This document shows positions 1 through 6,824 of a DNA stretch of 12,565 bases, one piece after another. The translations under genes were made by a program, and so were the position numbers. This DNA is from Bacillota bacterium (GTDB lineage: Bacteria > Bacillota_C > Negativicutes > Sporomusales > Sporomusaceae), in contig JAEZQV010000119.1 in assembly GCA_023441125.1 (NCBI GenBank), positions 1 to 12,565 of the forward strand, read 5' to 3'. Under the pieces are notes generated by a model that saw only the letters and a list, made by a program, of their open reading frames with translations, did not search any database and was not told where the DNA came from. Position 1 is the stretch's first letter; each line of letters opens with the position of its first letter.

Positions 1-73
1 GTGTACACCCATTGAATATAGACGCAACAGGAGACAATTCAATGCTACGCAGTAGCTACCTTATAGAACTAGT
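1..73. other. Sequence downstream of the tRNA operon, no gene seen
   Basis: This short stretch follows tRNA-Gln on the minus strand. I see no coding frame, no third tRNA and no convincing intrinsic terminator. There is only a 5-bp potential stem (GCTAC/GTAGC) without a T-tract. The tRNA transcript may continue beyond the window edge or be processed from a longer RNA. Confidence 0.4.
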
Positions 74-149
74 TGGCAGGGGCGGCTGGACTCGAACCAA
101 CGCATGACGGAGTCAAAGTCCGTTGCCTTACCGACTTGGCTACGCCCCT
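74..149 (-). tRNA. tRNA-Gln (anticodon TTG)
   Basis: The reverse complement folds as a full tRNA. The acceptor arms AGGGGCG and CGCCCCT pair perfectly, followed by discriminator G and an encoded CCA. The D-arm contains AGCCAAG and GGTAAGGC, and the T-arm carries GGTTCGAGTCC. The anticodon stem ACGGA/TCCGT closes the 7-nt loop CTTTGAC, which places TTG at positions 34-36, the glutamine anticodon. It lies 15 nt downstream of tRNA-His on the same strand with no promoter or terminator between them, so the two are probably co-transcribed from the promoter at 271-299. Confidence 0.96.
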
Positions 150-164
150 ACTACAGAGTTGAAA

Positions 165-241
165 TGGGGTGACTGGAGGGTCTCGAACCCTCGAATACCG
201 GAGCCACAATCCGGCGTGTTAACCGCTTCACCACAGCCACC
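165..241 (-). tRNA. tRNA-His (anticodon GTG)
   Basis: On the minus strand the acceptor GTGGCTG pairs with CAGTCAC (one G-T wobble). An extra G at -1 faces a C discriminator, the hallmark of tRNA-His recognised by histidyl-tRNA synthetase, and CCA is encoded. The anticodon stem CCGGA/TCCGG closes the loop TTGTGGC, giving anticodon GTG. The T-arm contains the GGTTCGAGACC sequence. It is the first gene of the His-Gln tRNA pair. Confidence 0.96.
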
Positions 242-270
242 ATTTACAATTGTCGCTGACGACAGAATTC

Positions 271-299
271 ATTCTATCATACCCGTATGGTTATGTCAA
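271..299 (-). promoter_or_regulatory. Promoter of the tRNA-His/tRNA-Gln operon
   Basis: On the minus strand a perfect -35 box TTGACA (294-299) is followed by a 17-nt spacer and a -10 box TAGAAT (271-276). The TG one base upstream of the -10 makes it an extended -10 promoter. It sits about 30 nt before tRNA-His and 32 nt after the hrpB stop codon, so the tRNAs do not depend on hrpB transcription. This is what a strong stable-RNA promoter should look like. Confidence 0.85.
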
Positions 300-330
300 G
301 CCAAATACCTTGGCTATTTTACGGGCATTG

Positions 331-2832
331 TTATGTCTTCTGTTCATTGTAATTCCTAGGGCGCACCCGGCTGGTTGGTATCGCTGTCGCCGGATCGTCA
401 GGCCAATAATGTTTGGGATATCGTCCCAACAAATCTTTTTTTACTTCAAAGTAGGTCGTCCGCCAAAAACTGGCCAAATCACGCGTCACCTGCACCGGCC
501 GCTGCGCCGGGGACAGCAGGTGCAAGGTAAGCGGCACCCGGCCGCGCGCAATGCACGGAGTTTCCTGCAATCCGAACATTTCCTGCAGTTTAACGGCCAG
601 GATGGGGCACTCAGGTCTGCTATAGTCAATAGGGATGCGCTGTCCGCTAGGGACAAGTATGTGGGTAGGGGCATACTCGTCCAGTTCCTGCCGCTGCTGC
701 CAGGTCAGCATATTGCTTACTATCGTCAGCATATTCAACTGCGCCAGCTGCGTCCGGTTGGTCAGACCGTCAACATACGGCCCCAGCCAGGCGGCCAGCG
801 TATTCAGCAAATAATCATCCGCAGCATCAGGCCAGCTGGCCTCATACTGTTTTACAAACAACAACCGCAGGCGCAGCTGCTGCGCCTGCTTGCTCCAGGG
901 AAGTATTGACAAGCCTTCCTGGGCAATTCCGGTTAAGAGAGCGCCGGTAACAGCCGCCGGCTCAGGATTAGGGCACGGGCTTTCGCTCAGAACGATTGCC
1001 CCGAGACGCCTGTACCGTTTAGCGCGTACCGCCTGCGCGGCCGCATTCCAGACAACAGACGTTTCCTCTACGATCTGCCGGCAGAAATGTCGTTCTATTT
1101 GTTCGCGAGAAATCGGTGCAGCCAAAAAAATTCTGCTGTCGCTTCCCTGATCATCAAGTTCGGCAGCTACAATATAAGAACTGTGGATTAATGTCTGCCC
1201 TTCAGGCAGCATGGCACCGCGCCCGTTTTCCAGCAGCAAGCGTCCCTCGCCCCGCTGCTGCCCAATTCTGTCCGGATAGGCAAATGCCAGTACCAAACCA
1301 CAGAAATCGCTGTCAGCCGCCTGGCTGCCCGCAAAGCCCAAAATCCGTTTTAAGCGTTTGCTACTCTCTATTATGCGGCCAATCGCTCCCGGCTGCGGCC
1401 CCCTGCCCTTGCCGGCCGTGTGAATAGCCTCCACCCGCAAACGCAAATCGGCATCCGGCCTGCCGCCATTCTCCAGAAAAAAATCCCTTTCACTGAGGAT
1501 AGCGGCCAGTTCACAGGCCAAACCGCCAAACCCCAGTTCGCCGGCTTTAAGTATCATGTGGGCCAGCCTCGGCTCCAGCCCGGTGTTGACCATCTGCCGC
1601 CCATGCCCGGTAATATTCCCGTTCTCATTGATTGCCCCAAGCTTGCCCAGTAATTCCCTTGACTGCACAAGTGCCGGCGCCGGCGGCTCATCCAGCCACA
1701 TAAGCTCGTGCGGATCGTTAACGCCCCAGGCGGCTAGTTCCAGAGCCAGGGACGCCAGATCGGCCGACAGAATTTCCGGTTTGTTTTTTGGCTCCAGATA
1801 CATATCATCCTGTCTCGTCCAGAGCCGGTAGCATGTACCCGGTCCCAACCGTCCGGCACGGCCGCGCCGTTGATCGGCAGCCGCGCGGGAAACCCGGACA
1901 GTCTCCAGCCGGGTGAGCCCGGTCTTGGACGAATAACGGGACACCCGCATCAGTCCACTGTCAATAACGGTTTGGACGCCTGCGACAGTCAGGCTTGTCT
2001 CGGCAATGGCTGTAGCCAGCACTACTTTGCGCTCGCCAGGTGCACAGGGCAACAAGGCAGCATCCTGCGCGGCCGGCGGCAAATTGCCGAATAACGGGGC
2101 CACCCGCGCCAGTTTCCCGATACCGCCGGCCGCTAGTTCGGCCTGAACCCGGCGAATTTCACCGGCGCCGGGTAAAAATACCAGAATATCACCTTGATTT
2201 ACTTTAAGAGCCGCAAAAACAGTCTGGGTTACAGCTGGTTCCAGACGTTCGGTTATCCGCCGTTCCAGATAGTGTGTCTCAACCGGAAAGGCTTGTCCGG
2301 CGCCGCAAATCACCGGCGCATTGCCCAGGATAGCTGCCACCGGCTCTGCCTCTAAGGTCGCCGACATAACCAGCAGGTGCAAATCCTCCCGCAATATGGC
2401 CTGCGACTGCAAAGCCAGTGCCAGGCCAAGGTCGGCTTGCAGGCTGCGCTCATGAAACTCATCGAAAATAATCAAACCCACCGCCGCCAGCGCCTGGTCC
2501 GTCTGCAGCATGCGGGTAAGTATCCCTTCAGTGATGACTTCAATACGGGTCCGGGGACCGGTACAGGCCTCCAGCCTGACCCGGTAGCCTACGGTTTCAC
2601 CCACTTTTTCCGACAGCATACGGGCCATATAGCGCGCTGCGGCCCGCGCCGCCAAGCGTCTCGGCTCCAGCATCAGGATACGCTGGCCCTTAAGCCAGGG
2701 CTCAGCCAGAAGCGCCAGGGGTACCCGTGTTGTTTTACCCGAACCGGGTGGTGCGATCAGCACAGCATTAGCATGACTGCCAAAAACGGTTTTCAGTTCA
2801 GGCAGAATTGTATCGATGGGCAGTGTATTCAT
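331..2832 (-). CDS. hrpB: ATP-dependent helicase HrpB
   Basis: An 833-residue DEAH-family (superfamily 2) helicase, close to the roughly 810-residue length of E. coli HrpB. Walker A APPGSGKTT lies at residues 27-35, motif II as DEFH at 124-127 (the HrpB variant of DEAH), SAT at 157-159 and motif VI QRRGRAGR at 321-328. After the HA2-like middle region come several hundred residues that include the HrpB-specific C-terminal domain (roughly 680-820). The ATG start is supported by GAGGTG a few bases upstream. The family is defined by homology and its physiological role is poorly known in most bacteria, with RNA metabolism assumed. It lies behind the mglC terminator with its own -10-like box, so it is not part of the galactose operon. 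Confidence 0.93.
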   Translation of the reverse strand: MNTLPIDTILPELKTVFGSHANAVLIAPPGSGKTTRVPLALLAEPWLKGQRILMLEPRRLAARAAARYMARMLSEKVGETVGYRVRLEACTGPRTRIEVITEGILTRMLQTDQALAAVGLIIFDEFHERSLQADLGLALALQSQAILREDLHLLVMSATLEAEPVAAILGNAPVICGAGQAFPVETHYLERRITERLEPAVTQTVFAALKVNQGDILVFLPGAGEIRRVQAELAAGGIGKLARVAPLFGNLPPAAQDAALLPCAPGERKVVLATAIAETSLTVAGVQTVIDSGLMRVSRYSSKTGLTRLETVRVSRAAADQRRGRAGRLGPGTCYRLWTRQDDMYLEPKNKPEILSADLASLALELAAWGVNDPHELMWLDEPPAPALVQSRELLGKLGAINENGNITGHGRQMVNTGLEPRLAHMILKAGELGFGGLACELAAILSERDFFLENGGRPDADLRLRVEAIHTAGKGRGPQPGAIGRIIESSKRLKRILGFAGSQAADSDFCGLVLAFAYPDRIGQQRGEGRLLLENGRGAMLPEGQTLIHSSYIVAAELDDQGSDSRIFLAAPISREQIERHFCRQIVEETSVVWNAAAQAVRAKRYRRLGAIVLSESPCPNPEPAAVTGALLTGIAQEGLSILPWSKQAQQLRLRLLFVKQYEASWPDAADDYLLNTLAAWLGPYVDGLTNRTQLAQLNMLTIVSNMLTWQQRQELDEYAPTHILVPSGQRIPIDYSRPECPILAVKLQEMFGLQETPCIARGRVPLTLHLLSPAQRPVQVTRDLASFWRTTYFEVKKDLLGRYPKHYWPDDPATAIPTSRVRPRNYNEQKT

Positions 2833-2868
2833 GCGTCACCTCAAAAACAGGAAATAAGCTTTATTCTT

Positions 2869-2874
2869 ATTATA
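2869..2874 (-). promoter_or_regulatory. Probable -10 box of hrpB
   Basis: A consensus TATAAT lies on the minus strand 36 bases before the hrpB start codon, after the mglC terminator. The sequence 17 bases upstream does not resemble a -35 box, so this is a partial promoter call. A 6-bp inverted repeat (AATAAG/CTTATT) lies just downstream of the -10 box, in the presumed leader. Confidence 0.45.
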
Positions 2875-2905
2875 CCGAAAAATTATCCCCGGGACCGGCT
2901 GTTAG

Positions 2906-2943
2906 GAAAAATTTAAGGGACTGCTTTTGAAGGGCAGCCCCTT
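2906..2943 (-). terminator. Intrinsic terminator after mglC
   Basis: On the minus strand AAGGGGCTGC (2934-2943) and GCAGTCCCTT (2915-2924) form a 10-bp stem with one G-T pair and a 9-nt loop. It is followed by AAATTTTT. It starts 14 nt after the mglC stop codon and closes the mgl transport operon before hrpB. Confidence 0.88.
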
Positions 2944-2957
2944 ATACTGTGTAACGG

Positions 2958-3971
2958 CTACTTCTTCGCCAGATATTTGCGGATATCGAAGGCAACGGCA
3001 GCCACAATGATTAAGCCTTTAATGATCAGTTGCCAATATGGATTCATGCCAATAAAGGTAAGTCCATAGTTGATAACTCCGAAAATAAGCACGCCGGCCA
3101 AAACCCCGGGAACCGTACCGATCCCTCCGGCTGTGGAAACTCCGCCGACCACGCAGGCGGCAATGGCATCCAGTTCGTACATGTTACCGTAGTTATTGGT
3201 GGCGCCGCCGGTACGGGCCGCTTCCAGCACGCCGGCCAGGCCGTACAGCGCCCCGGCAATGGAATACAGGATCAGCAAATTAAGCCCGACATTAATGCCT
3301 GATACTACGGCGGCATTGACATTGCCGCCGATTGCGTACATATTTTTCCCCAGCCGGGTTTTGTTGAATATAACCCACACAATAAAAGAAATGATGATAG
3401 CAATAACCACTATATGGGGAACCGAAAAATCACCGGTGCCGAAGGCACCTGAGCCCAGCTCGGTAAAATCGGCCCGCAACCCGCCAATCGGCTGGGATTC
3501 ATTCGGTTTCATATCAAAATAGATGGAATTCACGCCATAGACAATGACCATCGTACCCAGGGTGGCGATAAACGGGGGCACACTTAATTTAGCCACAATA
3601 AAGCCGTTAATAACTCCCACCAGCAACCCGGCCGCTATCGCCAGCAAAATCGGCAGCCAAAGCGGCAAATCAGGTATATCCGGATAAAACCGGCGGGAAT
3701 AGTCGGCAACCTGCAGCATCGATGCCGACAACACCGCCGTTAAGCCGACAACCCGCCCGGTTGACAGGTCTACGCCGCCGGTGATCAAAACAAAAGCCGC
3801 CCCCAGGGCGATAATCGCTCTGGTTGATGACTGGAGCAAAATATCACGCAGGGTGGTAACGGACAAAAAGCGCGGATCATAAACAGCAATAGTAATTGTC
3901 AGGACAATAAGAACAAGATAAATGGCGTTTTGCATGAAAAAATCCTGGATCTTTTTTGCGTCAAAATTCAC
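2958..3971 (-). CDS. mglC: Galactose/methyl-galactoside ABC transporter permease MglC
   Basis: A 337-residue integral membrane protein, nearly the same length as E. coli MglC. It belongs to the BPD_transp_2 permease family (ribose/galactose type). The first strong membrane segment spans about residues 16-31, and several more follow. The family motif GGVDLSTGRVVGL sits at about 65-78, and GGVSTAGGIGTVPGVLAG lies near the cytoplasmic coupling region in the C-terminal third. It is expected to form a homodimeric pore with the ATPase MglA. The start codon is GTG, preceded by GAGGAGG eight bases upstream. It lies 17 nt after mglA and ends the operon just before the terminator. Confidence 0.93.
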   Translation of the reverse strand: MNFDAKKIQDFFMQNAIYLVLIVLTITIAVYDPRFLSVTTLRDILLQSSTRAIIALGAAFVLITGGVDLSTGRVVGLTAVLSASMLQVADYSRRFYPDIPDLPLWLPILLAIAAGLLVGVINGFIVAKLSVPPFIATLGTMVIVYGVNSIYFDMKPNESQPIGGLRADFTELGSGAFGTGDFSVPHIVVIAIIISFIVWVIFNKTRLGKNMYAIGGNVNAAVVSGINVGLNLLILYSIAGALYGLAGVLEAARTGGATNNYGNMYELDAIAACVVGGVSTAGGIGTVPGVLAGVLIFGVINYGLTFIGMNPYWQLIIKGLIIVAAVAFDIRKYLAKK

Positions 3972-3988
3972 GGCTCAAACCTCCTCGA

Positions 3989-5506
3989 CTATACCATACG
4001 CAATGTTGCCAGGCGCATGATTTCTTCTTCTGTCGCACTTTTTCCGTCAAGAATACCGGTCACCCGGCCTTCACACATGACCATGATACGATCTGACATA
4101 CCAAGCAATTCAGGCATTTCCGATGAGATCATAATTATGCTTTTGCCTTGTCTGGCCAGTTCGGTAATGATAGTATAGATTTCAAATTTGGCGCCGACAT
4201 CAATGCCGCGGGTCGGTTCATCCAGCAGCAGTATCTCCGGCTCTGTCAGCAGCCATCTGGCCAGCAGCACTTTTTGCTGATTGCCGCCGGACAGGTTTTT
4301 CATCATGGTGCTGATTGACGGTGTTTTTACCCGCAATTTCTGAATGCTTTGCAGGGTATCCTGTTTGCGCAGCATCTCATTCAGCAGGAAATACCGGTTC
4401 TCATATCTAGCCTGTTTGGCAATCGAGGTATTTTCCAATACGGATAAAACGGGAAATATGCCGGTAACCCGTCGCTCCTCGGTCAGCAGGGCCATTTTGT
4501 ACTTTTTAGCGTCAGCAGGAGATTTAATTTTGACTTCTTTTTGTTTAATAAAAAATTTTCCGGCAGCCAAAGCCCGCAAGCCAAAAAGGGCCTCAATCAG
4601 CTCGGTGCGCTGTGCGCCGACCAAACCGCCAATCCCCAGTACTTCACCCTGCCGCAATGCAAAATTGATATTTTTAAAGGATCTGGGCAACTGGGAAGTA
4701 ACATTCTCCGCCTTAAAAACAACCGCTCCCGGCACATTAGTGCGTTCGGGAAAACGCTGCGTAAGATCCCGTCCGACCATTTTGGCAATAATCATGTCGG
4801 TTGTCAGCTCGACTGCCGGCCAGGTACCAATTTTCCGTCCGTCCCGCATGATGGTAACCTCATCGGCTATCTCCAGAATCTCCTCCATCTTATGGGAGAT
4901 ATAAATGATGGCAACGCCCCGCTTCTTTAAGTCCCGGATAATTTTGAACAGCTGCTCCACCTCATTACCGGTAAGGGATGAGGTCGGTTCATCCATTACG
5001 ATAACTTTAGCGCGAAAGGAGACCGCTTTGGCAATTTCCATCGACTGAATTTTTGAAACCGACATACTGCCCACCCGGGTCGTCGGCTTTATATCCATTT
5101 CAAGCTCGCGAAACAGCGCCTCGGTATCTTGCAGCATTTTTGTTTCGTCAATGAACTGGAAAGGTCCGACACCTTTTACCGGAAAACGGCCAAGCCAGAT
5201 ATTTTCCATTACATTACGGTGCGGTACCGGATGAAGTTCTTGATGAATCATAGAAATTCCGCTGTCAAGCGCGTCTTTCGAACTATTGATTTCCACTTTG
5301 CGGCCATTCAGAAATATAGCTCCCTTATCAGGCTTATATATTCCAAAAAGGCATTTCATCAGCGTCGATTTGCCGGCGCCATTCTCGCCCATCAGGGCAT
5401 GCACACTGCCGGCCTGTACCTGTAAAGTAACATCCGCAAGCGCCTTTACACCGGGAAATTCTTTTGATATATTTTTCATTTCCAGTAAAATCGGAGTTTC
5501 GGTCAT
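3989..5506 (-). CDS. mglA: Galactose/methyl-galactoside ABC importer ATPase MglA
   Basis: A 505-residue tandem ATPase of the ribose/galactose class, matching the roughly 506 residues of E. coli MglA. The first nucleotide-binding domain has Walker A GENGAGKST (40-48), Q-loop Q89, signature SVSKIQSME (149-157) and Walker B VIVMDEPTSS (168-177). The second domain has a degenerate P-loop GLVGAQRTE (294-302), in which the Walker lysine is replaced by arginine. It keeps the signature LSGGNQQK (405-412) and Walker B ILLLDEPTRG (425-434). One inactive P-loop is normal for this subfamily. It energises galactose import through MglC. The ATG is preceded by GAGAGG seven bases upstream. It is separated from mglB by an 89-nt gap that holds a strong hairpin. 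Confidence 0.95.
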   Translation of the reverse strand: MTETPILLEMKNISKEFPGVKALADVTLQVQAGSVHALMGENGAGKSTLMKCLFGIYKPDKGAIFLNGRKVEINSSKDALDSGISMIHQELHPVPHRNVMENIWLGRFPVKGVGPFQFIDETKMLQDTEALFRELEMDIKPTTRVGSMSVSKIQSMEIAKAVSFRAKVIVMDEPTSSLTGNEVEQLFKIIRDLKKRGVAIIYISHKMEEILEIADEVTIMRDGRKIGTWPAVELTTDMIIAKMVGRDLTQRFPERTNVPGAVVFKAENVTSQLPRSFKNINFALRQGEVLGIGGLVGAQRTELIEALFGLRALAAGKFFIKQKEVKIKSPADAKKYKMALLTEERRVTGIFPVLSVLENTSIAKQARYENRYFLLNEMLRKQDTLQSIQKLRVKTPSISTMMKNLSGGNQQKVLLARWLLTEPEILLLDEPTRGIDVGAKFEIYTIITELARQGKSIIMISSEMPELLGMSDRIMVMCEGRVTGILDGKSATEEEIMRLATLRMV

Positions 5507-5546
5507 GCTAGCGCCTCTCTTCCGGCATGGCTTGCCTGTTTGCTAT

Positions 5547-5575
5547 GGGGGCAAAGTATTGACTACTTTGCCCCC
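5547..5575 (-). promoter_or_regulatory. Perfect 12-bp hairpin between mglB and mglA
   Basis: GGGGGCAAAGTA (5547-5558) and TACTTTGCCCCC (5564-5575) form a perfect 12-bp stem around a 5-nt loop. On the transcribed strand the sequence after the stem is ATAGCAAACAGG, with no T-tract, so it is unlikely to be a full intrinsic terminator. Its position after the binding-protein gene fits a 3' stabiliser or partial attenuator that keeps mglB mRNA more abundant than mglAC mRNA. Such intercistronic hairpins are known in E. coli binding-protein operons (malE-malF, for example). The function here is inferred. Confidence 0.65.
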
Positions 5576-5595
5576 TGTTTCCCGCATACGAAATA

Positions 5596-6630
5596 TTACT
5601 TAGCGTCGTTGATGTTTTCCTTCGTAATCTTTTTGTAAGCGACCCATACATATTTACCGTCGACAATGTCAAAACCGGTATTGTCTTTATTGGGAGTCTG
5701 CCCCTGCGCCAGAGCATTGGCAATATTAAACGTAGCTTTGCCTTGGTTATTGGCGTCGTTTAAGACAGTGCCCAGCAGAGTGCCTTCCTCCAGGGCTTTA
5801 AGAGCCGGCGCCGTAGCATCTACACCGACAACAGGCATAAACTTGCCGTCTTTAAAATATCCTTTGGCCTTAAGGGCTTCAATAGCGCCTAACGCCATAT
5901 CATCATTATTGGCAAATACGGCTTCAATTTTGTCGCCATTGGCCGCCAGGAAGGCAGCCATTTTCTCCTGGCCTTTTACCCGGTCCCACATGCCGGTATC
6001 TTCAGCAACCTTTTCCACTTTAATGCCGGCGTCTTCCACAGCTTTTATCGAGTACTTGGTACGCAGCTCGGCATCTTGATGGCCCGGCTCGCCTTTCAGC
6101 ATAACATATTGCAGTACCCCGTCCTTATTTTTGTCCATTTCCGGGTGCGCTTTCCAGTAGTCGACAATCAGCTTGCCCGAAATAGTTCCCGACTCTTCCG
6201 CCTTAGCGCCGACGTAATACACTTTATCCCACTTTTTCATGTCCTCCGGCAATGGCTCGCGGTTTAAAAATACTACAGGAATGTTCGCTTTCTTGGCTTT
6301 ATCGATAATGACGCCGGCAGCAGTCCGGTCTACAGGATTGATGGCAAGTGCGTTAACTTTTTTGGTAATGAAAAGGTCTACCTTATCGTTTTGGGTCGGC
6401 TGGGAATTCTGACTGTCAACAATATCAACCTGCGCTTTGCCTTCAGCGGCCTTGGAGATGGCATTACGTACACCGGTCATAAAGGTATCGTCGAACTTGT
6501 AGATGGCTACACCGATAACAGATTTAGCCTTGTCCCCTGCCGGTGCAGACTGCTGGGAACCACCGCAGCCGGCCATGGCCAGACTGGCCAGCAATGTGGA
6601 AACGATGAGTCCTTTCATGTACCTTTTCAC
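5596..6630 (-). CDS. mglB: D-galactose-binding lipoprotein MglB
   Basis: A 344-residue periplasmic-binding-protein-family lipoprotein. The signal peptide ends in the lipobox LAMAGC, with the lipidated cysteine at residue 22. The mature region aligns by eye with E. coli MglB. The calcium loop DKNKDGVLQ is at 166-174, with E236 as its distant ligand. The sugar-contact residues are Y44, D48, F50, N98, H184, D186, R190, W215, N242, D271 and N291. These equivalences come from my recollection of the E. coli structure, and together they argue strongly for galactose/glucose specificity rather than ribose. The start is GTG, with AAGGGGG 7-8 bases upstream. An in-frame ATG at 6618 has AAAAGG only three bases before it and is less likely. 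It is the first gene of mglBAC. Confidence 0.95.
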   Translation of the reverse strand: MKRYMKGLIVSTLLASLAMAGCGGSQQSAPAGDKAKSVIGVAIYKFDDTFMTGVRNAISKAAEGKAQVDIVDSQNSQPTQNDKVDLFITKKVNALAINPVDRTAAGVIIDKAKKANIPVVFLNREPLPEDMKKWDKVYYVGAKAEESGTISGKLIVDYWKAHPEMDKNKDGVLQYVMLKGEPGHQDAELRTKYSIKAVEDAGIKVEKVAEDTGMWDRVKGQEKMAAFLAANGDKIEAVFANNDDMALGAIEALKAKGYFKDGKFMPVVGVDATAPALKALEEGTLLGTVLNDANNQGKATFNIANALAQGQTPNKDNTGFDIVDGKYVWVAYKKITKENINDAK

Positions 6631-6770
6631 TAAAAAACCCCCTTATTTTTTAAGCAAAATTTATTATAAAGCAGCGATACTCCCCTACCCCCGCTCTATA
6701 ATCACCACCGCGCAAGCGTGAAAAACGTCAAATTTATACTATTGGTATTTACAGCAATTATATGTAATTC

Positions 6771-6793
6771 GCCAGTCCCATAGTATAACTGGC
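6771..6793 (-). promoter_or_regulatory. Candidate operator overlapping the mglB -10 box
   Basis: The perfect 6-bp arms GCCAGT (6771-6776) and ACTGGC (6788-6793) flank 11 bases that contain the whole -10 element of the mglB promoter. A dimeric repressor bound here would exclude RNA polymerase. The adjacent ROK regulator is the natural candidate, but no copy of this repeat is present upstream of galT. Confidence 0.5.
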
Positions 6794-6808
6794 AAAAAAT
6801 TCTGTCAA
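6780..6808 (-). promoter_or_regulatory. Promoter of mglBAC
   Basis: On the minus strand the perfect -35 box TTGACA (6803-6808) is separated by 17 bases from the -10 box TACTAT (6780-6785), matching 10 of 12 consensus positions. Transcription would start near 6773, leaving a leader of about 143 nt before the GTG of mglB. It allows the transporter genes to be expressed independently of the upstream gal genes. Confidence 0.8.
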
Positions 6809-6824
6809 TACAGCCGACGGTAAG

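Larger units (their letters stand above)
6631..6824 (-). promoter_or_regulatory. Regulatory gap between the ROK gene and mglB
   Basis: This 194-nt gap holds the mglB promoter (6780-6808), an overlapping inverted repeat (6771-6793) and an A/T-rich leader of about 140 nt. The leader includes an 11-bp palindrome TTTAT-T-ATAAA at 6660-6670. I see no intrinsic terminator after the ROK gene, so read-through from the gal genes into mglB is possible. I recognise no riboswitch. Confidence 0.6.

Noticed and set aside
300..315. Small hairpin GCCAA/TTGGC after hrpB as a terminator
   Set aside because: The stem is only 5 bp, abuts the -35 box of the tRNA promoter, and has no T-tract on the hrpB transcript strand.
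250..909. Plus-strand open frame of 219 codons opposite the hrpB 3' end
   Set aside because: It lies largely antisense to a well-supported helicase domain, its product is low-complexity in Q and R with no recognisable domain, and it has no ribosome binding site. It is a shadow frame.
2377..2916. Plus-strand open frame of 179 codons opposite the hrpB start
   Set aside because: It overlaps the helicase motifs I, Ia and II on the other strand and runs into the intergenic promoter and terminator area. No family resemblance was seen.
4344..4904. Plus-strand open frame of 186 codons inside mglA
   Set aside because: It is antisense to the conserved second half of MglA, with serine- and arginine-rich composition typical of a complementary-strand shadow.
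5547..5575. Treating the mglB-mglA hairpin as an intrinsic terminator
   Set aside because: No T-tract follows the stem on either strand, and mglA and mglC lie directly downstream as required partners of mglB.
6720..6738. Catabolite-responsive (cre-like) site near TGAAAAACGTCAAA
   Set aside because: It matches only part of the cre consensus, lacks its dyad symmetry and lies well inside the presumed leader. The similarity is too weak to report.
6631..6773. Riboswitch in the mglB leader
   Set aside because: I recognise no conserved aptamer core and there is no terminator or anti-terminator pair before the start codon.
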